Shown here piece by piece: positions 1 to 5,324 of a DNA stretch of 6,809 nt. Within the stretch, counting starts at the first letter, position 1. Each line of letters opens with the position of its first letter. Below the pieces are notes generated by a model. It was not told where the DNA came from. It saw nothing but the letters and a program-made list of their open reading frames with translations, and did not search any database. This DNA is from an uncultured Eubacteriales bacterium (GTDB taxonomy: Bacteria > Bacillota > Clostridia > Oscillospirales > Oscillospiraceae): positions 1-6,809 of the forward strand of contig URPI01000118.1 in the NCBI GenBank assembly GCA_900549705.1, written 5' to 3'. The position numbers and the translations under genes are program-made.

Positions 1-278
1 CGTCCGTAGTGATTACAAACATGGTGTGTTCCGGCACATCCTCCGGTCTTGCGTACTTGTGAACATTTCCAATGTGATGAATCGCACCGCCGATGGCACC
101 TAAGAGTGCTGTGCAGCCGCGAACCGTGTAATGACGGTCAAGTCATTGGTCGGCCGTCCATTACATTTACACGGTCGTGCAGGACTTCGCCCACATTGTC
201 AAACAATACCGTTGAGACCAGTGCTTCGCCCTTTGCTTTTTTCTGCTGCTCAATCATAGAATTGAATCCACCGATGGT
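1..278 (-). pseudogene. VWA-domain protein fragment, N-terminus missing, frameshifted
   Basis: The minus strand encodes the middle of a VWA-domain protein in two frames. From about 278 to 141 it reads TIGGFNSMIEQQKKAKGEAL and continues through DNVGEVLHDR to RPMT, then hits TGA (140-138). If one extra T in ACTTGAC (140/141) is ignored, it continues DRHYTVRGCTALLGAIGGAI, then GNVHKYARPEDVPEHTMFVI and TTD, and runs off the left edge. I recognise this as a Firmicutes VWA family that normally begins with a short strand and a metal-binding DxSGS motif just before the TIGGFNSM stretch. That N-terminus is absent here, replaced by recombinase sequence. The Thr of GCTALL, a likely metal-site residue, is kept. 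The family's cellular role is not known to me. Without DxSGS and with the frameshift this is almost certainly non-functional. The family call is from memory of homologues and is fairly secure; the frameshift is directly visible. Confidence 0.72.
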
Positions 279-740
279 ACTCTCATAGAGCTTGTTGATT
301 TTCTCGTCCAGCTCAGCCATTCGCTTCTTTGCTTCGGCAAGTTCCTGATAGCCGTTGTTTGCTGTTCTGGTCTGTTGCTCATTCCAAACGGCTTTGAGCT
401 GCTGAATAAATTCGTCCTCGTTTTCAAGGACATATTTGCTTACTGCCTGAATTGCCTGTAAAATTGCCGCTTCCAGAACCGATGTTTTTACATAGCGAGA
501 AACACATTCTCCGCTCTTACTCCGATAATTACCGCATTGAAAAGCGGAATCTGAATCATAGTGCGTTTCGCTATGATTTGCTTCGGGGCTGATAAATCCC
601 ATTCGGGAACCACAATCCGCACAGTACACCAAGCCGGACAAGCGGTGGGAGCAGGTGCCGTTTGCCACTCTCGGCTTCTTCGAGCGTATCTTTCAGGCAA
701 TATCCCATGTGTCTTGGTCGATGATGGCTTCATGCGTACA
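138..740 (-). pseudogene. Large serine recombinase C-terminal remnant, fused in frame to VWA fragment
   Basis: This is the C-terminal DNA-binding part of a large serine recombinase (TnpX/TndX-like), the enzyme class that excises and inserts conjugative or mobilisable elements. Recognisable homology starts near 740 with THEAIIDQDTWDIA, meets an in-frame TGA at 695-693, then resumes KIRSKKPRVANG. The open segment can start at GTG 668-666. It carries the recombinase zinc ribbon (YCADCG, then FQCGNYRSKSGEC, four cysteines) followed by a coiled coil (ELAEAKKRMAELDEKINKLY). At about 276-287 it passes without a stop into VWA-protein sequence and ends at 138. The N-terminal catalytic resolvase domain with its serine is absent, as is the rest of the recombinase after the coiled coil. 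The TGA is most simply explained as CGA to TGA. The GTG start has no convincing ribosome site. This is a dead element scar, though an assembly join cannot be excluded. Confidence 0.8.
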
Positions 741-779
741 TATCAATACCGGGTGTCCAGTATTGGGGGTACATATCAA
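736..779. repeat. 11-bp direct repeat flanking a 6-bp dyad at recombinase break
   Basis: GTACATATCAA occurs at 736-746 and again at 769-779, a 33-bp period. Between and partly overlapping the copies is the dyad CAATAC (744-749) and GTATTG (760-765). Recombinase homology ends exactly here on its N-terminal side, and the GNAT stop codon is only about 24 bp further on. The repeats are seen directly. A role as a recombination end or attachment-site remnant is inference; chance duplication in a decayed region is the alternative. Confidence 0.45.
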
Positions 780-802
780 ACGCACAGTGGGTGAAATCAT
801 TT

Positions 803-1327
803 TTACAGGAACAGCTCATACAGCACAAAATCCGTCCAGCCCAAATTGGAGGATTGCCAGCGGGCGGTGCCTACTTCCGTAAAGCCCATAGAGCGATATA
901 GCTTTTGCGCCGGAAGATTGCAGGAAAGTGCATCCAGGCGGACCGCCTTCTTCCCCATTTCTCTGGCTTTTTGGATGGCTGCCTCCACTGACCGATGGGC
1001 AATCCCCTGCCCCTGCATTTCCGGATTGACTCCCAGCATATGAACCGTAGCAACCTGGTCATCTTCCAACGCAGCGCCCCAGGGGTTATCCCAGGCATAA
1101 TTCTCCTCCTGATAGGGCAGCAGCACCAGCGCCGAAAGAATCACACCGTTTCTTTCCATATAATAGAGGTCACCATTATCAATGTGTTCCCTCAGCAGCG
1201 CATCCGTGGGATAAACCCCATATTCCCAGGGGCAGAATTGGCGCATATCAGGGGTTTTTGCAATCAGATTCTTATAAAATTCTTGCAGCCGAAGAAAGTC
1301 CTGTTCCCCTGCCTGAAAAAGCTCCAT
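803..1327 (-). CDS. GNAT-family N-acetyltransferase
   Basis: A 174-residue single-domain GNAT acetyltransferase, which would transfer an acetyl group from acetyl-CoA to an amine on a small molecule or protein in the cytoplasm. Motif A is clear: strand VATVHMLGV (92-100), then the pyrophosphate-binding loop QGQGIA (105-110, the Q/R-x-x-G-x-G/A signature), then the helix HRSVEAAIQKA. The later strand VRLDALSCN (129-137) and QKLYRSMGF (141-149) form the typical GNAT C-terminal half, where Asn and Tyr contact CoA. Length is normal for the family. The ATG at 1327-1325 has an AAGAGGAA ribosome site (1342-1335). It lies about 90 bp downstream of pgi in the same direction, beyond a strong terminator, so it is probably expressed on its own or by read-through. 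No clear promoter fits in the short gap. The substrate cannot be inferred. The gene appears intact although it abuts the recombinase scar. Confidence 0.9.
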   Translation of the reverse strand: MELFQAGEQDFLRLQEFYKNLIAKTPDMRQFCPWEYGVYPTDALLREHIDNGDLYYMERNGVILSALVLLPYQEENYAWDNPWGAALEDDQVATVHMLGVNPEMQGQGIAHRSVEAAIQKAREMGKKAVRLDALSCNLPAQKLYRSMGFTEVGTARWQSSNLGWTDFVLYELFL

Positions 1328-1362
1328 ATCGGTATTCCTCTTTTCTCAATTCATATCTCCCT

Positions 1363-1398
1363 AAAAAATCCTCCCGGAAGGAAGCCCGGGAGGATTTT
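1363..1398 (-). terminator. Intrinsic terminator of pgi
   Basis: A 13-bp perfect stem pairs 1365-1377 (AAAATCCTCCCGG) with 1386-1398 (CCGGGAGGATTTT) around an 8-nt loop. On the minus strand the stem is followed by a T tract extending to 1363. It lies about 19 bp past the pgi stop codon, the classic position of a rho-independent terminator. On the plus strand the stem is followed by only TTTTCA, so it would work less well in that direction. Confidence 0.92.
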
Positions 1399-1416
1399 CA
1401 TATTGCCGGAGAAAAA

Positions 1417-2997
1417 TCAGATGTTCAGCAGGTCGCTGTAAACCTTCAATGCGCCGTCGGTATCGTGTGCCAGAACCTTCTTCGCCAGAACCTTGCCCAG
1501 CTGCACGCCCTCCTGGTCGAAGGAGTTCAGATTCCAGGCAAAGCCCTGGAACATGACCTTGTTTTCAAAATGAGCCAGCAGCGCACCCACAGCGGCGGGA
1601 GTCAGCTTCTCACCGATGATGATGCTGGAGGGACGACCGCCCTGGAACTTCTTATTCAGGTTCTCGTCATCCTTGCCGCAGGCGAATGCCACAATCTGGG
1701 CAGCCACATTGGCGCACAGCTTCTGCTGGCTGGTGCTGCCCTGAATCACCACATCGGTATCCATCTGGCTGCTGCGGAAGCCCACAAATTGCAGGGGGAT
1801 GATGTCGGTGCCTTGGTGGAGCAGCTGATAGAAGGAGTGCTGACCGTTGGTACCAGGCTCACCGAAGATGACGGGGCCGGTGGCATAGTGGACAGGCTCA
1901 CCGAAGCGGTTAACGGACTTGCCGTTGGACTCCATGTCCAGCTGCTGCAAATGTGCGGGGAAACGGCTCAGTGCCTGGGAGTAAGGCAGCACCGCGGTGC
2001 TGGGGTAGCCCAGAACATTGCGCTCATAAACACCAATCAGCGCATCCAGCATGGCGGGGTTCTTCAGCAGCTCCTCATTGGCAGCCAGCTTGTCGGCCTC
2101 GGCAGCACCTTCCAGAAACTGTGCAAATACCTCCGGGCCAAAGGCCAGAGACAGAACAGCACCGCCCACGCCGGAGGAGGAGGAATAGCGGCCGCCGATG
2201 TAATCATCCATAAAGAAAGCAGTCAGGTAATCGCTGCTCTTTGCCAGAGGGGAAGTCTCACTGGTAACAGCAATCATGTGCTTGGAGGGGTTCAGACCAG
2301 CCTTCACCAGTGCATCCTTCACGAAGGATTCGTTGGTCAGAGTTTCCAGCGTGGTACCGGACTTAGAGACCAAGATGAACAGAGAATGTGCCAAATCCAG
2401 GTTGGACAGCACACCGGCTGCGTCGTCGGGATCCACATTGGAAATAAAGGCAGCCTTCATTTTCAGGGTATTATTGACCTTTGCCCAGTTTTCCAGCGCC
2501 AGATAGATGGCACGAGGGCCGAGGTCAGAGCCGCCAATGCCAATCTGGCAGACAGTGGTGAACTTCTCACCGACAGCGTTGGCAATCTCACCGGAATGAA
2601 CCTTGTTTGCAAAAGCCGCAATCTTCTCCTGCTCGCCCAGGTAGAATGCACGCTTGTTGACACCGTCGGCAATCACGTCCTCGCCCAGCTGACCACGGCA
2701 CAGGTGGTGCAGCACCCGACGCTTTTCGCCGGTGTTGATGACCTCGCCGTTATAAAGAGCGGCAAATTTCTCGGTCAGCTGTGCCTCCTTGGCAAATGCA
2801 GCCAGGTCGGACAGAATGGCATCGTCCACCGCTCTGGCACCGAAATTAAAGTCCATACCGGCTCCCATGGGGACGGAATAGCCCTTGACCCGCTGAGCGC
2901 CGCTTTCGCCAGCCATTGCAGCAGCGAGATTTACTTTCTCATCTTCCTCCAGCTTATGGAAAGAAGACAGGGTATCCAAATTTTTCCAGGCAATCAT
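1417..2997 (-). CDS. pgi: Glucose-6-phosphate isomerase
   Basis: Cytoplasmic enzyme of glycolysis and gluconeogenesis that interconverts glucose 6-phosphate and fructose 6-phosphate. The 526-residue length fits the long (E. coli/animal) form of the family. Visible signatures include IGIGGSDLGPRA, the phosphate-binding SKSGTTLET, GGRYSSSSGVGG (Arg270), ESNGK (Glu356), GPVIFGEPGTNGQHSFYQLL (His387) and SFDQEGVQLGKVLAKK (Lys502). By alignment with rabbit/human PGI these match the catalytic Arg272, Glu357, His388 and Lys518, so all key residues are present and the enzyme should be active. The ATG at 2997-2995 is set by an excellent AAGGAGG site (3013-3007). It is preceded by its own near-consensus promoter and followed by an intrinsic terminator, so it is probably monocistronic, although the upstream lipoprotein gene may read through into it. 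No frameshifts are seen. The identification is essentially certain. Confidence 0.98.
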   Translation of the reverse strand: MIAWKNLDTLSSFHKLEEDEKVNLAAAMAGESGAQRVKGYSVPMGAGMDFNFGARAVDDAILSDLAAFAKEAQLTEKFAALYNGEVINTGEKRRVLHHLCRGQLGEDVIADGVNKRAFYLGEQEKIAAFANKVHSGEIANAVGEKFTTVCQIGIGGSDLGPRAIYLALENWAKVNNTLKMKAAFISNVDPDDAAGVLSNLDLAHSLFILVSKSGTTLETLTNESFVKDALVKAGLNPSKHMIAVTSETSPLAKSSDYLTAFFMDDYIGGRYSSSSGVGGAVLSLAFGPEVFAQFLEGAAEADKLAANEELLKNPAMLDALIGVYERNVLGYPSTAVLPYSQALSRFPAHLQQLDMESNGKSVNRFGEPVHYATGPVIFGEPGTNGQHSFYQLLHQGTDIIPLQFVGFRSSQMDTDVVIQGSTSQQKLCANVAAQIVAFACGKDDENLNKKFQGGRPSSIIIGEKLTPAAVGALLAHFENKVMFQGFAWNLNSFDQEGVQLGKVLAKKVLAHDTDGALKVYSDLLNI

Positions 2998-3052
2998 GAT
3001 TGATTTCCTCCTTATATAATGAAATCATGCCCAATGCACGCTTTTCATTCCG

Positions 3053-3081
3053 ATTATACTACGCCCCGAAAAAAATTTCAA
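3053..3081 (-). promoter_or_regulatory. Housekeeping sigma-factor promoter of pgi
   Basis: On the minus strand TTGAAA (3081-3076) and TATAAT (3058-3053) are separated by exactly 17 bp, a near-consensus sigma-A promoter. The predicted start is near 3046, giving a 5' leader of about 50 nt that contains the AAGGAGG site. The -35 box sits about 10 bp beyond the stop codon of the upstream lipoprotein gene, so pgi need not depend on that gene's transcript. Confidence 0.85.
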
Positions 3082-3090
3082 CCACGGAAA

Positions 3091-3807
3091 TCATTCAAAG
3101 GAAATCAGCAGCGGTGTTCCATCCTTGCCGCTGAGGGAAAGATAATAGCGCTGGAGATTGCCGCCGGCATCGCAGAAGGAAATGGCTTTGGTGGGGAGAA
3201 TTTCGCCCAAATCCGTTTCCAACATCAATAGCTGATTTTCTCCAATCTCCGGCTGCCGATAAAGCACCTGGGTACCGGTGCAAAGGAAGTTTCCCTCCTC
3301 GTCCACCGTTCCCTCCACCTGAGAGAAGGTGAAATCGGTAACGGCAGTATCAAAGGTCAAAAGAATCTTGCAGCTGTATTCTTGCCCCGGTACATCGCAG
3401 AAATACAGGCAGTCCGGGCGCTGTTCCAGCAGTTTTTCGGTGGTAAGCTCTGCAAAGACCTGGGTAGCTTTCTCACCGGCATCCGCTTTCCGGCTCCAAA
3501 CGGTTCCGTCGTTGCTTGTCCAGCTTTCCAAGCCATCAAAGGTAAAGAACCGATCCTGGCGGTCAAGGTAGCGACCATCAGCCAGCAGGTAAACGGTGGT
3601 GCTCTCCCCTGACGGGCTGACCAGCTCCACCACATCCTCCCGAGCCTGGGTAGGTGCAGGTTCCGTTGCCGCTTGGGTAGGGGGAGCAACCTGAACAATC
3701 GGCTCGGTGGGGTCAACTTCTTCTCTCTGCTGCGCCTGGCAGGCCGCAAGAGACAGGGTAAGCATTGCTGCGGAAAAAACCACCGCTGCCTTGTCCATTG
3801 ATTTCAT
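3091..3807 (-). CDS. Putative secreted lipoprotein of unknown function
   Basis: I do not recognise the family. The 238-residue protein starts MKSMDKAAVVF and has a lipoprotein signal peptide with lipobox LAAC at residues 20-23, so Cys23 should be lipidated and anchored to the outer face of the membrane. A Pro/Thr/Glu/Ala-rich linker follows (about residues 30-57, e.g. TEPIVQVAPPTQAATEPAPT), typical of clostridial surface lipoproteins. Then comes a globular part rich in beta strands and aromatics (DRFFTFDGLESWTSNDG, LLEQRPDCLYFCDVPG) ending in YYLSLSGKDGTPLLISF. No catalytic motif is visible. The globular part has three cysteines. The ATG at 3807-3805 is chosen because AAAGGAG (3822-3816) lies 8 nt upstream; an in-frame TTG at 3813 is too close to that site. 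It is transcribed from a strong promoter in the divergent region and precedes pgi, though no functional link with pgi is evident. No strong terminator separates the two. Confidence 0.85.
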   Translation of the reverse strand: MKSMDKAAVVFSAAMLTLSLAACQAQQREEVDPTEPIVQVAPPTQAATEPAPTQAREDVVELVSPSGESTTVYLLADGRYLDRQDRFFTFDGLESWTSNDGTVWSRKADAGEKATQVFAELTTEKLLEQRPDCLYFCDVPGQEYSCKILLTFDTAVTDFTFSQVEGTVDEEGNFLCTGTQVLYRQPEIGENQLLMLETDLGEILPTKAISFCDAGGNLQRYYLSLSGKDGTPLLISFE

Positions 3808-3815
3808 ATTCAAAG

Positions 3816-3822
3816 CTCCTTT
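3816..3822 (-). promoter_or_regulatory. Ribosome binding site that fixes the lipoprotein start
   Basis: AAAGGAG on the minus strand lies 8 nt from the ATG at 3807-3805 and only 2 nt from an in-frame TTG at 3813-3811. The spacing favours the ATG. Confidence 0.75.
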
Positions 3823-3837
3823 ACAGTTATGTAACCA

Positions 3838-3891
3838 TTTGGTAACAATGTTTTCTGATTAGCGAAGCAATTATAACGGCTTGTTACCAAA
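3838..3891. promoter_or_regulatory. 11-bp inverted repeat, putative operator pair of lipoprotein promoter
   Basis: TTTGGTAACAA at 3838-3848 is the exact reverse complement of TTGTTACCAAA at 3881-3891, with arm centres 43 bp apart (about four helical turns). One arm is in the -35/-10 spacer and the other lies in the early transcribed leader. A second GTAAC copy at 3831-3835 repeats with an 11-bp period relative to 3842-3846, and GTTATGTAAC (3826-3835) is a small dyad. The arrangement suggests an operator, but the cognate regulator is unknown. The transcript could also form a 5'-leader hairpin only if it started upstream of its predicted site, so a DNA-level role is favoured. Confidence 0.5.
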
Positions 3892-3898
3892 ATGTCAA
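3870..3898 (-). promoter_or_regulatory. Strong promoter of the lipoprotein gene
   Basis: On the minus strand a perfect TTGACA (3898-3893) and a perfect TATAAT (3875-3870) are separated by 17 bp. The predicted start is near 3863, about 55 nt before the ATG. One arm of an 11-bp inverted repeat lies inside the spacer, so a bound protein would compete with RNA polymerase. Confidence 0.88.
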
Positions 3899-3983
3899 TG
3901 GCGCTAAGGAAAGATTAAGATTGGTTCCCCCATATTCACTATAAAATAGGTGAGACACCCACTCCGCCAAAACAAACTCCTGC

Positions 3984-4007
3984 AATTATTAAGATAATTA
4001 TTAAGAT
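3984..4007. repeat. 12-bp tandem repeat AATTATTAAGAT x2 upstream of the operon promoter
   Basis: Two exact adjoining copies of AATTATTAAGAT (3984-3995, 3996-4007) end 13 bp before the -35 box at 4021. The core ATTAAGAT also occurs at 3914-3921. The AT-rich phased placement could be an UP-like element or tandem half-sites of an activator such as an OmpR-type response regulator. The repeat is directly seen; the function is inference. Confidence 0.55.
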
Positions 4008-4020
4008 TTCAAAATGAGTA

Positions 4021-4049
4021 TTGACACAAGAGGTTTAACGTGTTAAACT
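4021..4049 (+). promoter_or_regulatory. Promoter of the beta-helix/BlaI/M56 operon
   Basis: A perfect TTGACA (4021-4026) is followed after 17 bp by TAAACT (4044-4049). The -10 is imperfect and lies inside the right arm of a palindrome, so a repressor bound there would directly block polymerase. The predicted start is near 4056, between the two palindromes. Confidence 0.72.
4033..4048. promoter_or_regulatory. Operator 1, perfect-arm palindrome over the -10 box
   Basis: GTTTAAC (4033-4039) and GTTAAAC (4042-4048) are perfect inverted arms around GT. The site covers the spacer and -10 box of the operon promoter. BlaI/MecI/CopY repressors bind short dyads as dimers, and a BlaI-family gene lies downstream in the same operon, so autoregulation is the favoured inference. 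The sequence differs from the TACA/TGTA cores of the classical bla/mec and cop operators, so a different regulator remains possible. Confidence 0.68.
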
Positions 4050-4060
4050 TCAAGTACAAG

Positions 4061-4076
4061 GTTTAGCGTGTTAAAC
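4061..4076. promoter_or_regulatory. Operator 2, second copy of the palindrome in the leader
   Basis: GTTTAGC (4061-4067), GT, GTTAAAC (4070-4076) repeats operator 1 with one mismatch, and the outer pair G4060/C4077 extends it. Its centre is 28 bp from that of operator 1, just past the predicted transcription start and before the AAGGAG ribosome site at 4088-4093. Two sites at this spacing fit cooperative binding by dimeric repressors. Confidence 0.65.
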
Positions 4077-4101
4077 CAATTATAAAAAAGGAGCGATTCC
4101 A

Positions 4102-4889
4102 ATGAAAAAACTGATTTCTGTAACCCTCGTTTTCTCTCTTGCTCTGACCCTGCTGCTTGGCCTCCTGCCTGCTGCCCGGGCAGAAGAAGCCGCTCCCGCC
4201 GAGCCGGTCGAATATGTGCCGGTCATCACCGGGGAGCAGACCCAGGTACACGTTTCCACCGTGGATGAATTTCTGAATGCGCTGGCACCGGACACCGAAA
4301 TCATTCTGGATGCCGAATTTTACGACCTGAGCACCGCCACCGGCTACGAAACCAAAAATGGCACCTACTATCGCTGGGAGGAAGTGTTTGACGGCGTTCA
4401 GCTGACCGTTCAGAATCTCAGCAACCTGACCATCCGTGCCGAAGGCGACGACATCAAGGCTCACACCGTTTCCGCTCGTCCCCGTTACGCCCACGTTATC
4501 AAATTTGAAAACTGCTCCAACATCATGGTAGAGGGCTTCACCTCCGGTCACACCGTTGAACCCGGCTCCTGCTGCGGCGGCGTTATCGCCTTCTATAACT
4601 GCGAGGATGTGCTGGTGAACAACTGTGGCCTGTATGGCTGCGGCGTGGTTGGCGTATGGGCAGAAAACACCAAGGGCATCCAGGTGACCAACAGCGATAT
4701 TTATGAATGCAGCTGGGCGGCGTGTACATGATGTTCTGCAAGGATGTGACCTTCAACGGGAATACCATCCGGGATTTGGGCGAAGAATTTATGGGGCAGT
4801 GGCATGACGGAACCCCCTTCATGCTCCACGACACCACGGGAATCACCATCAACGGCGAAAAAATGCGAGACAACTACATCGGAGACTAA
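4102..4889 (+). pseudogene. Exported right-handed beta-helix-like protein, interrupted by a -1 frameshift
   Basis: First gene of the operon. It starts at ATG 4102 with AAGGAG (4088-4093) 8 nt upstream. A Sec signal peptide (MKKLISVTLVFSLALTLLLG, cleavage likely after ARA at residue 27) precedes an acidic stretch and VHVSTVDEFLNAL. Strand repeats typical of pectate-lyase/NosD-like parallel beta-helices follow: LTVQNLSNLTIRA, VIKFENCSNIMVEGFT, VIAFYNCEDVLVNNCGLYG, GIQVTNSDIYECS. After Ser204 the frame runs WAACT and stops at TGA 4729-4731. In the -1 frame the same protein clearly continues LGGVYMMFCKDVTFNG, NTIRDLGEEF and DTTGITINGEKM, ending at TAA 4887-4889. A lost base near 4712-4718 would restore about 262 residues. 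No slippery heptamer is seen in the overlap, so programmed shifting is unlikely; mutation or sequence error is likelier. No catalytic residues can be assigned. Related proteins may bind or cleave polysaccharide, but the role here is unknown. Confidence 0.8.
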
Positions 4890-4952
4890 TCCTTTATCCA
4901 AAAAAGTACCTCCGGCTTTGCACCGGATGAAAATGTAAAAAGGAGGAATAAC

Positions 4953-5324
4953 ATGGCAGCGCCAAAAATCTTTGAAAGTGAATACCGCTTCTGCCTGCTG
5001 CTGTGGGACCATGAGCCGGTGAATTCCACCCGGCTGGTGGCACTGTGCAAGGAGCAGCTGGGGTGGTCAAAAGCCACCACCTATACGGTCATCCGGCGGC
5101 TGGAGGAACGGGGCGTGGTAAAAAACGAAAACGCCACGGTCACCAGTCTCATCTCCAAAGAGGATGCCCAAAAAAGCCGACTGGACGAAATGATGGAAGA
5201 TACCTTTGAAGGCTCTATGCCTGCGTTCCTGGCAGCCTTTTCCCGCACCAAGCGGCTGACCAAAAGCGAGGTAAAGCAGCTTCAGGACTTCATCGACAGC
5301 TATCAAGAGGAGGGAGAACCATGA
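4953..5324 (+). CDS. BlaI/MecI/CopY-family transcriptional repressor
   Basis: A 123-residue cytoplasmic repressor of the family that controls beta-lactamase, mecA and copper genes. The N-terminal winged helix-turn-helix spans about residues 5-70, with the family-typical recognition helix region GWSKATTYTVIRRLEERGVV (37-56). The C-terminal part (about 71-118) is the dimerisation helix bundle. By alignment with S. aureus MecI (cleaved Asn101-Phe102), the equivalent bond here is Ala95-Phe96 in FLAAFSRTKRL, so inactivation by the partner protease is plausible. ATG 4953 is preceded by AAGGAGG (4940-4946), 6 nt away, a very strong site. The gene lies 63 bp after the beta-helix gene with no terminator between, and its TGA overlaps the ATG of the M56 gene (ATGA), a sign of translational coupling. 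It likely represses its own operon through the palindromes at 4033-4076, which is inference. Family call is secure; the signal is not known. Confidence 0.93.
   Translation: MAAPKIFESEYRFCLLLWDHEPVNSTRLVALCKEQLGWSKATTYTVIRRLEERGVVKNENATVTSLISKEDAQKSRLDEMMEDTFEGSMPAFLAAFSRTKRLTKSEVKQLQDFIDSYQEEGEP

Noticed and set aside
49..288. Plus-strand open frame at the left edge
   Set aside because: It is antisense to the VWA and recombinase remnants, whose protein sequences are recognisable on the minus strand.
1258..3003. Plus-strand open frame of about 581 codons opposite pgi
   Set aside because: The minus strand encodes an unmistakable full-length Pgi with all catalytic residues. The opposite frame is a codon-bias shadow with no recognisable domain or ribosome site.
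3069..3091. Possible terminator of the lipoprotein gene (ATTTC/GAAAT stem then T run, minus strand)
   Set aside because: The stem is only about 5-6 weak pairs and overlaps the pgi -35 box. At best a leaky stop signal.
3927..3950. Possible extra promoter with TATAAA at 3940-3945
   Set aside because: No -35 box lies at 16-18 bp; the nearest candidate, TTGGTT at 3921-3926, is only 13 bp away.
4063..4551. Minus-strand open frame across the beta-helix gene start
   Set aside because: It runs antisense through the promoter leader, ribosome site and signal peptide of a well-supported gene.
4891..4930. Hairpin TCCGG/CCGGA between the beta-helix and BlaI genes
   Set aside because: A 5-bp stem with no T tract on the plus strand; on the minus strand the T run is separated from the stem and no gene there needs it. 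Not convincing as a terminator.
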